This document shows, in pieces, positions 52,859 through 62,006 of a stretch of 64,000 bases of DNA. Source of the stretch: an uncultured Aquimarina sp. GTDB taxonomy: Bacteria; Bacteroidota; Bacteroidia; Flavobacteriales; Flavobacteriaceae. Below the pieces are notes generated by a model. It worked only from the letters and a program-made list of their open reading frames with translations, made no database searches and was not told the origin of the DNA. The stretch covers positions 62,001 through 126,000 of the forward strand of contig CANMLW010000005.1 in assembly GCA_947498705.1 (NCBI GenBank). Reading direction: 5' to 3'. The stretch's first letter is position 1. The number at the start of each line of letters is the position of its first letter. The position numbers and the translations under genes were made by a program.

Positions 52859-53398
52859 CTATTCTTCCTCGTTGCTAGCTTCTTCAGTTACTTCTTCTGC
52901 GGCAGCTTCGGCAGCTTCAGCCTCTGCAGCTGCTTTTGCTTCTTCTTCCTCTGCTTTTGCAGCAGCTTCGCGTTTTGCGTTTACTTCTTTTTCAGCTTCA
53001 AGAATTTTTGCTTTTGCTTCTGCATCAGCTTTTGCTAGTGCTTCTTTCTTAGCACCAACTGCTCCTTCTTTGTCTGATAACCAAGCTTGGAATTTCTCTT
53101 CAGCTTGCTCTTCTGTCAAAGCACCTTTTCTTACACCACCAGCTAGGTGATTTTTAAGCAAAGCTCCTTTGTAAGATAAAATGTTTCTTGCAGTATCTGT
53201 AGGTTGTGCACCATTCTGTAACCACTTTACAGCACCATCAACATCTAAGTCAATACTAGCAGGGTTTACATTTGGATTGTACGTTCCTAGTTTTTCAAGA
53301 AATTTTCCATCTCTTTTTGATCTAGCATCTGCTGCTACGATCCAGTAAAAAGGTTTTCCTTTTTTACCATGTCTCTGTAATCTGATTTTAACAGGCAT
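52859..53398 (-). CDS. rpsP: Ribosomal protein S16 with a long C-terminal extension
   Basis: A 179-residue protein. The first 80 or so residues are S16 ('[20 protein letters not shown]', '[14 protein letters not shown]', '[12 protein letters not shown]'). The rest is a long Ala/Glu/Lys-rich helix ending in [12 protein letters not shown], whereas most S16 proteins stop at 80-90 residues. The extension may be disordered or coiled. It heads the rpsP-rimM-trmN operon, with a TATATTTG promoter box 46 bp upstream. An antisense open frame in the tail region is only a product of the repetitive codons. Confidence 0.95.
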   Translation of the reverse strand: MPVKIRLQRHGKKGKPFYWIVAADARSKRDGKFLEKLGTYNPNVNPASIDLDVDGAVKWLQNGAQPTDTARNILSYKGALLKNHLAGGVRKGALTEEQAEEKFQAWLSDKEGAVGAKKEALAKADAEAKAKILEAEKEVNAKREAAAKAEEEEAKAAAEAEAAEAAAEEVTEEASNEEE

Positions 53399-53751
53399 AA
53401 AAATTAATTTTTGGGTACTCGACCCTATTCATAATTAAGAGGGCAAATATAAGTATTTTATATGAACTAGAAATGTATAAATGTTAGTTTGTTTTTTTTA
53501 TTCTTTGAAAGGTAATTATTTGTGGATTAATGACGTATGTTGATTTTGAAAAAACACTTGTTTTAGGATAAATGAGGAATAAATCAATTTGTTTTTACAG
53601 GTAAAAAAGCTTTAATTGCGTATTTCATCGATAAAATATGTATTTTTTCGATCAAAATGTTGTTTAATTAAGTTTTAGACCTTATGTTTGTAAGAGTAAA
53701 CACATATTTTGTGGTTTTACAGTAAGAAAAATCATATAAAAGCCCCTGTCT
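53399..53751. other. Intergenic region, 353 bp
   Basis: Region between rpsP (minus) and a lipoprotein gene (plus), divergent. It contains the rpsP promoter; nothing else I can identify with confidence. Confidence 0.4.
53444..53451 (-). promoter_or_regulatory. Promoter -7 box of the rpsP operon
   Basis: TATATTTG on the minus strand is a perfect TAnnTTTG match, 46 bp before the rpsP ATG. No clear TTG -33 box is visible at the usual distance. Confidence 0.65.
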
Positions 53752-54594
53752 ATGATTAGAAAAATTACCCCTATGCTGGCAGTTATCTGCCTTTTTTTGA
53801 CATCTTGTACAACAGATGTTGAAATTAACGATCCGGCACTACAGGCAAAAATCGACGGTGAATTGTTTAGATCGACGATTAAAAAAGCTGTAATTTTTGA
53901 GGACGGTACTTTGGTGATTTCTGGTAGTACAGATAATCAATCAATAAGTTTTTCTGTAGTATCTACAAACAAAGGAACTTATAAAACTGCCCAACAAGCA
54001 ATAAATAAAGCAAGTTTTCAGGATAATAATAGTATAGAGTTTGTTTCTAAAGAAGGAGAAACAGACGGTACTGTAGAAATAACCGAAATTTCTAATAACG
54101 AAATTTCTGGTAATTTTCATTTTAAAGATTTAAAAGATGAGAATGGCAATTCATTAAATTTTAGTGATGGATGGTTCTACAGGTTACCATTAGAAAACGC
54201 GTCCAAACAGGAAGAAATAACAGAAGCTGTTAACGAGTGTTTATTGAATGCTTCTTTGACGGCTATGGTAGATGGTGTAGAGATGATTACCGATGATCAT
54301 TCTGCTGATATTTTTGGAGTTGATGATTCTTCAATACTTATTAAAGCAACCAATTCGACCCAAGAAATTACCATCATATTTTCTTCTGATGTTACCCCTG
54401 GTACATATTCATTGACAGGGTCAGGAGATTATAGCGCCTCATATTCACTAAATAACGATAAGTCCTCTGTTTTGTCAGGAAGCTTAACAATAACCGACCA
54501 TTCATTAGAAACCAAATGTATAAGCGGAAGCTTTGAGTTTGATACCCGAAGTGGTGTTACCATCTCTGGCGGAACCTTTGATTTTGGATATTAA
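53752..54594 (+). CDS. Lipoprotein with two repeated domains (DUF6252-like)
   Basis: A 280-residue protein with the lipoprotein signal MIRKITPMLAVICLFLTSC (Cys19). Two similar halves follow (about 30-145 and 155-278). Each starts with a short helix and has 'I-GE-F-S' or 'A-VDG-E', 'I-FS-D-TPGTYSLTGS' and a closing 'GSFEF' strand, as in the small secreted DUF6252 domains. The function is unknown. A strong terminator follows about 45 bp after the stop, before the dnaE gene. Confidence 0.72.
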   Translation: MIRKITPMLAVICLFLTSCTTDVEINDPALQAKIDGELFRSTIKKAVIFEDGTLVISGSTDNQSISFSVVSTNKGTYKTAQQAINKASFQDNNSIEFVSKEGETDGTVEITEISNNEISGNFHFKDLKDENGNSLNFSDGWFYRLPLENASKQEEITEAVNECLLNASLTAMVDGVEMITDDHSADIFGVDDSSILIKATNSTQEITIIFSSDVTPGTYSLTGSGDYSASYSLNNDKSSVLSGSLTITDHSLETKCISGSFEFDTRSGVTISGGTFDFGY

Positions 54595-54639
54595 TTACCC
54601 CTTTATGCAGAAGTAATTACCTTACTCAACTGTACTAGT

Positions 54640-54677
54640 AAAAACCACTCATTTTTATAAAGTGAGTGGTTTTTTTA
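54640..54677 (+). terminator. Intrinsic terminator after the DUF6252-like gene
   Basis: AAAACCACTCA and TGAGTGGTTTT form an 11-bp stem with an 11-nt loop, followed by a run of T. Confidence 0.87.
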
Positions 54678-54792
54678 TGGCGCCGTTAATAAATCGGAAT
54701 AACTTTTAGAAAACCGATAGCGCATTTTGGTTATTTTTGAAGGTTCGTAATTTGGAATACGACTAATTTGTTTCCTCGAAATACTTCTTTTT

Positions 54793-57700
54793 ATGTACTT
54801 AATATTTGATACCGAAACCACCGGATTACCAAAACGATGGGATGCGCCAATAAGTGACACCGATAATTGGCCAAGATGTATCCAAATTGCATGGCAGTTG
54901 CATGATGCGATGGGTAATTGTATAGAGCATCAAGATTATCTGGTAAAACCCGAAGGGTTTAATATTCCTTATGATGCAGAAAAGATTCATGGTATTTCGA
55001 CAGAATTAGCAGCTCAAGATGGAATTACACTACAGGAGGTATTAGAGAAATTTAATATAGCACTGTCCAAAACCAAATTTGTGGTAGGGCAAAATGTAGG
55101 CTTTGATGTAAATATCATGGGTTCAGAGTTCTATCGTTTAGGGGTAGAAAATCAATTGCAAGAATTACCCGTTTTGGATACTTGTACAGAAACTACTGCG
55201 CAGTTATGTCAAATCCCAGGGGGACGAGGAGGAAAGTTTAAATTACCGACGCTAACAGAGTTACATCAATATCTTTTTGGTACTGCCTTTGGTGAGGCAC
55301 ATAATGCAACAGCTGATGTTGAGGCTACTACCAGATGTTTTCTAGAATTAATTAGAAAACAGGTTTTTACTATTGAAGAGTTGGATGTAGAAGCAGACTA
55401 TTTTCAGAATTTTACCACAGAAAATCCTGAGACGATTCAGCTTATTGGGTTAAAACATATTAATCTTAAGAAGGCTTCTCAGAAAATCCAGGAAGCGCTT
55501 ACAAAAAATGTGGGCTCGGATTTATCACAACAAGAGATTGATGATAACATAGCAGCACTAAATGAAGCTAGTTTTGTTCACTTGCACAATCATACGCAGT
55601 TTTCGGTTTTGCAGTCTACCATTAGTGTCCCGGCATTGGTACAAGAAGCTGCTAAACATAAAATGAAAGCAGTTGCAATGACAGATCATGCCAATATGAT
55701 GGGAGCATTTCATTTTGTGCAAGCAGTATCGAATCATAATAAAAATGTAAAAGCAGCCAACGAAGAAGCGATAGAAAATGGTGAGGAACCACAAGGTGTA
55801 GAAATGAAACCGATCGTTGGATGCGAGTTTTTTGTGTGTGAAAACCATGAAGACAAGTCGAGAAAAGATAATGGATATCAGGTAGTTTTAATTGCTAAAA
55901 ATAAAAACGGATATCATAATCTGGCCAAAATGTCTTCTACTGCCTTTGTTAATGGGTTTTATTATGTGCCTCGAATTGATAAAAAAGTAATACAACAATA
56001 TAAAGAAGATATCATAGTCTTAACAGGAAACTTATACGGAGAAGTACCTAGTAAGGTCTTAAATATTGGAGAAAAACAAGCAGAAGAAGCTTTGCAGTGG
56101 TGGCATGAAGAGTTTGGTGATGACCTGTATATCGAGATTATGCGACATAATCAAGAAGATGAAAATAGAGTGAATCAGGTATTAATCGAATTTTCTAAAA
56201 AGTATGGTATAAAAACCGTAGCAACCAACAATACTTATTATTGCGAAAAAGAAGATGCCAATGCGCACGATATTCTTTTGTGTGTAAAAGATGGAGAGAA
56301 GCAAGCGACGCCAATAGGTCGAGGTCGAGGATATCGATATGGATTGCCTAATCAGGAGTATTATTTTAAATCTCAGGAAGAAATGAAGGGCTTGTTTCAG
56401 GATTTACCAGAAGCAATTCTTAATGTACAAGAGGTTATCGATAAAATAGAGCCCTTTGTATTGGCTAGAGATGTATTGTTGCCAGCTTTCGATATTCCAG
56501 AGCGATTTCAATCAGAAGAAGATGCTATCGATGGAGGTAAGCGAGGAGAGAATGCTTATCTGAGACATATTACCTACGAAGGAGCAAAAATAAGGTATGA
56601 AGAAATTACTCCAGAAATTGATGAGCGCCTTGATTTTGAGTTAAAGGTAATTGAAAAAACAGGATATCCGGGGTATTTCTTAATTGTAGAAGATTTTATT
56701 AGAGCGGCTAGGGATATGGGGGTTTCTGTAGGACCAGGTCGGGGTTCTGCAGCAGGATCAGCAGTGGCTTATTGTTTATGGATTACGAATCTGGATCCTA
56801 TTAAGTATGATCTGCTTTTTGAGCGTTTTTTAAATCCGGATCGTGTAAGTATGCCTGATATTGATATTGATTTTGATGATGAAGGACGTGGTCGGGTGAT
56901 GGATTATGTGATCGAAAAATATGGGGCTAATCAGGTGGCGCAGATTATTACCTACGGTACTATGGCAGCCAAATCCTCAATTAGAGATACGGCTAGAGTA
57001 TTAGACCTTCCTTTGGGTGATGCAGATCGTATTGCAAAGCTGATTCCTAATATGTCCAAATTAGGAAAGATTTTTGGGGTTGATGAAGCGACACTTAAAA
57101 AGAAATTTAGAAGTGATGAATTAGAAAAGGTTAATGAACTTATTTCGATAGCCGATGGTAATGATCTAGAGGCAGAAATGTTGAATCAGGCAAGAGTACT
57201 AGAGGGATCTGTTCGTAATACCGGAATACATGCGTGTGGAGTGATTATTACGCCAGATGATATTACCAAATTCGTTCCTGTAGCGTTGGCAAAAGATTCT
57301 GATATGTACTGTACCCAGTTTGATAACTCGGTAGTAGAAAATGCGGGGTTACTAAAAATGGATTTCCTGGGGCTAAAAACCTTGACGCTGATAAAGGATA
57401 CTGTAAAAATTGTAAAGGCCAAGCATGGTGTCGAACTGGATCCAGAGAATTTTCCGCTGGATGATGAAGAAACTTATGCGCTTTTCCAGAGAGGAGAGAC
57501 AGTAGGGGTGTTTCAATATGAATCGCCTGGGATGCAAAAATACATGAAGGAGTTAAAGCCTACAGTTTTTGCAGATCTCATTGCGATGAATGCTTTATAT
57601 CGCCCGGGACCGCTCGAATATATCCCTAGTTTTATTAACAGGAAACACGGTGTAGAAGAAATTATATATGATCTAGAAGCTTGCGAAGAATACTTAAAAG

Positions 57701-59178
57701 AAACCTATGGTATTACGGTATATCAGGAGCAAGTAATGCTTTTGTCCCAAAAACTGGCAGATTTTACAAAAGGTGAGGCAGATGTTTTGCGTAAAGCAAT
57801 GGGTAAAAAACAGAAGGCAGTACTAGATAAAATGAAGCCTAAATTTATCTCTCAGGCTTCTGCAAAAGGGCATGCAGAAGATAAATTAGAAAAAATATGG
57901 AAAGACTGGGAAGCTTTTGCAGCCTATGCTTTTAATAAATCACACTCGACGTGTTATGCTTGGATAGCTTATCAAACAGCGTATCTAAAAGCGCATTACC
58001 CCGCAGAATATATGGCGGCAGTACTGTCTAATAATATGAATGATATTAAACAGGTTACTTTCTTTATGGAAGAATGTAAACGGATGAAACTAGATGTTTT
58101 GGGGCCAGATGTTAATGAATCTTACCGCAAATTTTCTGTAAATAAAGATGGGGCGGTTCGTTTCGGGATGGGAGCGATCAAGGGTGTAGGAACAGGTGCG
58201 GTTGCAACCATTGTAGAAAATAGAAAAGAAGATGGTCCATATAGATCTATTTTTGACCTTGCTAAACGTATTGATCTTCGTGCAGCTAATAAAAAAGCTT
58301 TTGAGAGTTTGGCGTTGGCAGGTGGTTTTGATTCTTTCGGAGATACGCATCGAGGGCAGTATTTTCATGAAGAAGGTGATGGAGTTACTTTTTTAGAAAA
58401 AGCAATGCGCTATGGATCCAAACTTCAGGAGAGTGAGAACTCTTCGCAAGTAAGTCTTTTTGGAGAAGCTAGCGAAGTGCAAATCCCAGAACCTATTGTT
58501 CCCCCATGTGAAGAATGGGGTACGATGGAGAAGCTAGCTCGTGAAAAAGAGGTGGTAGGGATTTATTTGTCTGGGCATCCTCTAGATGATTTTAAATATG
58601 AGATGAAGTATTTCTGTAACGGAACCTTGCTTAACTTTGCAGATCTGGAAAGTAATGTTAATCGAGAAATTTCTTTTGGAGGGGTGATTACTAATGTAGA
58701 GCATCGAACCTCTAAGAATGGGAAAGGATGGGCTACTTTTACGATGGAAGATTATAATACTGCGCATGAATTCAGAGTTTTTGGAGAAGAGTATTTAAAA
58801 CATCGTCCTTTCCTTGTTAAAAGTACTTTTGTCTATACTAAAGCCTTTATAAAAGAAGGTTGGGTAAATAGAGATACAGGAAAAAAAGGAGATCCGAGAA
58901 TTCAGTTTAATAGCTTCCAGTTATTACACGATGTAATGGAGACCTATGCAAGAAAGTTAACCATTCAGTTAGATATTAATGAACTTTCTGATTCCAGAAT
59001 AGATGGACTTAAAGAATTGTTGACCGTACATACAGGTAATCATACGCTTAATTTTGTGATTTATGAAATGGCAGAAAAATTAAAATTACATATGCCAAGC
59101 CGAAAACAAAAGGTGAATATATCACAGGAGTTATTAATGGCGTTAGAAAATGATTCGATTTATTATAAACTTAACTAG
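54793..59178 (+). CDS. dnaE: DNA polymerase III alpha subunit fused to an N-terminal 3'-5' exonuclease
   Basis: A 1461-residue replicative polymerase. Residues 1-about 200 are a DnaQ-like exonuclease, with the DxE motif at D7-E9 (FDTETTGLP) and the third motif 'HNATADVEAT'. Then a PHP domain ('FVHLHNHTQFSVLQS', near residue 257), the polymerase core with 'GPGRGSAAGSAVAY' and the catalytic Asp set 'MPDIDIDFDDEGRG', helix-hairpin-helix and OB-fold domains, and a C-terminal tail. The typical DnaE is about 1160 residues without the exonuclease, so proofreading is carried in the same chain. Such fusions are known in Bacteroidota. Confidence 0.96.
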   Translation: MYLIFDTETTGLPKRWDAPISDTDNWPRCIQIAWQLHDAMGNCIEHQDYLVKPEGFNIPYDAEKIHGISTELAAQDGITLQEVLEKFNIALSKTKFVVGQNVGFDVNIMGSEFYRLGVENQLQELPVLDTCTETTAQLCQIPGGRGGKFKLPTLTELHQYLFGTAFGEAHNATADVEATTRCFLELIRKQVFTIEELDVEADYFQNFTTENPETIQLIGLKHINLKKASQKIQEALTKNVGSDLSQQEIDDNIAALNEASFVHLHNHTQFSVLQSTISVPALVQEAAKHKMKAVAMTDHANMMGAFHFVQAVSNHNKNVKAANEEAIENGEEPQGVEMKPIVGCEFFVCENHEDKSRKDNGYQVVLIAKNKNGYHNLAKMSSTAFVNGFYYVPRIDKKVIQQYKEDIIVLTGNLYGEVPSKVLNIGEKQAEEALQWWHEEFGDDLYIEIMRHNQEDENRVNQVLIEFSKKYGIKTVATNNTYYCEKEDANAHDILLCVKDGEKQATPIGRGRGYRYGLPNQEYYFKSQEEMKGLFQDLPEAILNVQEVIDKIEPFVLARDVLLPAFDIPERFQSEEDAIDGGKRGENAYLRHITYEGAKIRYEEITPEIDERLDFELKVIEKTGYPGYFLIVEDFIRAARDMGVSVGPGRGSAAGSAVAYCLWITNLDPIKYDLLFERFLNPDRVSMPDIDIDFDDEGRGRVMDYVIEKYGANQVAQIITYGTMAAKSSIRDTARVLDLPLGDADRIAKLIPNMSKLGKIFGVDEATLKKKFRSDELEKVNELISIADGNDLEAEMLNQARVLEGSVRNTGIHACGVIITPDDITKFVPVALAKDSDMYCTQFDNSVVENAGLLKMDFLGLKTLTLIKDTVKIVKAKHGVELDPENFPLDDEETYALFQRGETVGVFQYESPGMQKYMKELKPTVFADLIAMNALYRPGPLEYIPSFINRKHGVEEIIYDLEACEEYLKETYGITVYQEQVMLLSQKLADFTKGEADVLRKAMGKKQKAVLDKMKPKFISQASAKGHAEDKLEKIWKDWEAFAAYAFNKSHSTCYAWIAYQTAYLKAHYPAEYMAAVLSNNMNDIKQVTFFMEECKRMKLDVLGPDVNESYRKFSVNKDGAVRFGMGAIKGVGTGAVATIVENRKEDGPYRSIFDLAKRIDLRAANKKAFESLALAGGFDSFGDTHRGQYFHEEGDGVTFLEKAMRYGSKLQESENSSQVSLFGEASEVQIPEPIVPPCEEWGTMEKLAREKEVVGIYLSGHPLDDFKYEMKYFCNGTLLNFADLESNVNREISFGGVITNVEHRTSKNGKGWATFTMEDYNTAHEFRVFGEEYLKHRPFLVKSTFVYTKAFIKEGWVNRDTGKKGDPRIQFNSFQLLHDVMETYARKLTIQLDINELSDSRIDGLKELLTVHTGNHTLNFVIYEMAEKLKLHMPSRKQKVNISQELLMALENDSIYYKLN

Positions 59179-59654
59179 TTTTTTTGCTAAACTGGATTTC
59201 AAAGCTATAATAAAACGAAAATAGGTATGAGTATTATATCATGAAATTCTCTTCATATACGTATCAATTAGTATAAAATAGTAGAGTCTATTATTATGGT
59301 TTTTACGTAATTAAAAAGCCTTAAGTGTTAGCTAGCTAACACTTAAGGCTTTTTCGTTTTTGCTAAAAAAAACCAAAAAATGTTAATTAATTGTAAAAGT
59401 TATTTTTCTTTTCATCGGCGTAGCTTTGTTGAATTATTCTTCTAACTCCTTTTGAATCAGCATAGTCAATGTTTATTACGGATAAAATTACCATCAATTT
59501 TTTTTATGTTAATTTTTTTCTATCTGTAAGTATGAAATAATGCAGTCGTCGAAATTAACATCAAAACTCAAATAACAATTTTGATACCTGAAGATGATTG
59601 GCCAATTGTCATTTTTGAAAATAAATAATATACAAAAACTTAAAATACACAAAA
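59179..59654. other. Intergenic region with strong palindrome, 476 bp
   Basis: Region between dnaE and the next lipoprotein gene. It contains the 42-bp palindromic terminator listed separately; beyond that I see no coding frame. It must also hold the promoter of the 59655 gene, not identified. Confidence 0.4.
59313..59354 (+). terminator. Perfect 42-bp palindrome, terminator of dnaE
   Basis: Each arm is 21 bp (AAAAAGCCTTAAGTGTTAGC plus T) and the copies are perfectly inverted with no loop, ending in TTTTT. It lies 135 bp after the dnaE stop. It works in both orientations and could also be a cruciform-forming or protein-binding site. Confidence 0.8.
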
Positions 59655-60992
59655 ATGAAAAAGACTAGAATAATACTCTTAAGCCTGTTCGTTGCCTCTT
59701 TGTTTGTGGCTTGTAATAATGATGATACCGAATTGGTTGAGCCGCAACCCGAAGCAGTAGATGCACATTATGGACAAACATTCAAAGCTTTAAAAGAAGC
59801 CAAACGATTATTACGAAGTATTTGGCGAGATGGAGGAATTCCCTATAACTCAAGACGTCCTGCACTTCGTTTTACTCAAGAACAGAATGTGTTTTTACCA
59901 AGCATATTAGGTATTGACTATAGAATCGACAGATCGGTGGTGCCTGCAGGTCCTACTGCGAGATTTCCGATGTTTAGAGGTTGGGAAACTACTCCAAATG
60001 GTAAAAGAGAATGCTATTATGTAATTACAGAGGCATCAAATAAAAAGATGGCAAAAAAATTAGGAGTTATTTTTTCTCCAAGAATGGCAGAAGCAATAGG
60101 GTCTGGTGGTGAGCAAAAAGCTTATTGGACTCGTAGAGGAAGACTCGTTTTTGAAGGCTCTGTAGATTTTTCGCCAAAAAGATCATTAGTTCCAGGAGCA
60201 GCAAATGGACAACTATTAGGTTTTCCGCCGGCAGAAGTTAACCCAGGGGCAATAGCCGATGCAAACTGGTCTTCGTATGTTGTATTGCCTAGTGGTGTGG
60301 TTATCAATGCCCAAATGGTTGCTAATAGTACCGGTATTCATGATAGAATCCCACACCCAGATGGAAATGGTCCAGCACAAGAAGATGATTTAAACAACCC
60401 AAATTTTGCGCCTGATCAAGCATCTGTAGTAATGCAATTGTTAGATGGATGGCAAGATGGAAGGCCTTATTACTTCCACATTGTTACAGATACCTCTGAT
60501 CCAGGACCAGCTACAATAGAATTGGGGGTTTTTGCTCCAAGGTTGGCTAACCTACCAACTTTTGGATTGTTCCCAGGAGGCTCTATGTTACCTTTTAGTC
60601 CTACAGCAAATGGTAGAACTGTTGATACAGATGGTTTTGGGGTTCAAGGATTGAATGCAGCTTCGTTAAGTGATAGACAAGTACAGGATCCAACTAACAC
60701 GTTTCCTATTGACCCTAGTGACGAACGATATGCACCTATGTGGGATGCGCATGTTACAGAATTTACCGTGCCAGAGCTTGAACGTCCAATCCTAAGAAGT
60801 TTTGAGCAAATAAATGAGCTTTTGGCAGACGGTACATTGATTCCTTTTAGAGGAAATGCAAACCCAAGTCCTTTGGCAAATTCATTATCAGATTTATTAA
60901 CAGCAACTGGGGCAATTATTAATTGTCCTGTAATTACACAACCAGCAGAAAGTGTAATAGGTACACAAATAGGGTCTCCTAGAAACTATTAA
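59655..60992 (+). CDS. Putative lipoprotein of unknown family, 445 aa
   Basis: A 445-residue protein with the lipoprotein signal MKKTRIILLSLFVASLFVAC (Cys20) followed by NNDDTE, the acidic surface-export type. The mature protein is Pro/Gly-rich and likely mostly beta, with blocks such as 'RPALRFTQEQNVFLPS', 'SSYVVLPSGVVINAQMV', 'SVVMQLLDGWQDGRPYYF' and 'PATIELGVFAPRL'. There are few Cys and no catalytic motif I recognise. It has its own leader of about 460 bp and two terminators downstream, so it is transcribed alone. Confidence 0.75.
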   Translation: MKKTRIILLSLFVASLFVACNNDDTELVEPQPEAVDAHYGQTFKALKEAKRLLRSIWRDGGIPYNSRRPALRFTQEQNVFLPSILGIDYRIDRSVVPAGPTARFPMFRGWETTPNGKRECYYVITEASNKKMAKKLGVIFSPRMAEAIGSGGEQKAYWTRRGRLVFEGSVDFSPKRSLVPGAANGQLLGFPPAEVNPGAIADANWSSYVVLPSGVVINAQMVANSTGIHDRIPHPDGNGPAQEDDLNNPNFAPDQASVVMQLLDGWQDGRPYYFHIVTDTSDPGPATIELGVFAPRLANLPTFGLFPGGSMLPFSPTANGRTVDTDGFGVQGLNAASLSDRQVQDPTNTFPIDPSDERYAPMWDAHVTEFTVPELERPILRSFEQINELLADGTLIPFRGNANPSPLANSLSDLLTATGAIINCPVITQPAESVIGTQIGSPRNY

Positions 60993-61004
60993 TTAGTAAA
61001 ATAA

Positions 61005-61047
61005 AATCAAGTAGAACGATGAAAATAAATCGTTTTACTTGATTTTT
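61005..61047 (+). terminator. Terminator after the 445-residue lipoprotein gene
   Basis: AATCAAGTA-GAACGAT pairs with ATCGTTTTACTTGATT across an 8-nt loop (one mismatch), followed by a short T run, 13 bp after the stop. Confidence 0.8.
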
Positions 61048-61057
61048 GGTTTCCATT

Positions 61058-61089
61058 AAAAGCTTAGTTGTAATGCAGCTAAGCTTTTT
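61058..61089 (+). terminator. Second, tandem terminator hairpin
   Basis: AAAAGCTTAG and CTAAGCTTTT form a 10-bp stem with an 11-nt loop, followed by T, just after the first terminator. Confidence 0.7.
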
Positions 61090-61485
61090 ATAGATAGAAG
61101 TTTTGTAGAAATATTTCTATAAAACTAGATATTGTGATGTGATTGATTGCTCTTAAGCTAAAAATATTAAGATGTTTCTTAAGGTGAAATGAGTACCTAA
61201 AAAAAGGTAAGTGAGACAATTTGACATTGTTAGGAATGTAATTTTGAAAGCTTTTGTGAGAATTTTAAAGGGTTACATACAAGATTTTTCGAGCCCTAAA
61301 TATGTTTTGATAGTGTGTTATCCATTGATATTTCTATAGATACAGTTTCTCTAGTTGTCTTTGGTATCAGAAAATCAAATAACTCTATAATGAAAACAAA
61401 TATTGCTAGTGTAAGCTTTGGCAGAATTATTGACTAATTTTGAGTATAATAAATTAATGAAACCTTTTTAAACAAATAAATAATT

Positions 61486-61803
61486 ATGGCACTAGAAATA
61501 ACAGATGCTACTTTTGATGAAGTGGTACTTAAAAGTGATAAACCGGTATTGGTTGATTTTTGGGCAGCTTGGTGTGGTCCTTGTAGAATGGTAGGTCCAA
61601 TTATTGAGCAAATCAGTGAAGAGTATGATGGGAAAGCAGTAGTAGGTAAAGTAGATGTTGATGCCAATCAAGAGTTTGCTGCCAAATATGGAGTAAGAAA
61701 TATTCCTACTGTGTTGGTTTTTCAAAATGGAGAAGTAGTTGGACGTCAGGTTGGTGTTTCTCCTAAGAATGTTTATGCAGAAGCTTTAGATTCTCTTTTG
61801 TAG
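61486..61803 (+). CDS. trxA: Thioredoxin
   Basis: A 105-residue thioredoxin. The redox motif is WCGPC with C30 and C33 (DFWAAWCGPCRMVGP), followed by the cis-proline region 'VRNIPTVLVF'. It is a cytoplasmic reductant with the standard length. A strong terminator follows 20 bp after the stop, so it is transcribed alone. Confidence 0.97.
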   Translation: MALEITDATFDEVVLKSDKPVLVDFWAAWCGPCRMVGPIIEQISEEYDGKAVVGKVDVDANQEFAAKYGVRNIPTVLVFQNGEVVGRQVGVSPKNVYAEALDSLL

Positions 61804-61823
61804 AAAAAAATAATTCAAAATAA

Positions 61824-61861
61824 AAAAAAAGGGTTTGGTTGTTTATCAAACCCTTTTTTTT
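61824..61861 (+). terminator. Intrinsic terminator after trxA
   Basis: A perfect 14-bp stem, AAAAAAAGGGTTTG and CAAACCCTTTTTTT, with a 9-nt loop. Confidence 0.93.
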
Positions 61862-62006
61862 ATGCGGTTATAAAAAATCTGGGCGAGTTTCTTTGTTATC
61901 CGTATATTGTTATCGTTAACCAGTATTAATTTGATACTGTCATCTATGATGTAGATTTTCATTAATGAATGGCTATCTATATTTATAAATGGTAGGAGTC
62001 ATTGGT

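Larger units (their letters stand above)
60993..61485. other. Intergenic region, 493 bp
   Basis: Holds two successive terminator hairpins near its left end and then about 390 bp of AT-rich sequence upstream of trxA. I see no coding frame or clear promoter box in it. Confidence 0.4.

Noticed and set aside
52872..53150. A 92-codon open frame on the plus strand opposite rpsP
   Set aside because: It is Ala/Ser/Phe-repetitive because it is antisense to the Glu/Ala-rich tail of S16, which is certain as a gene.
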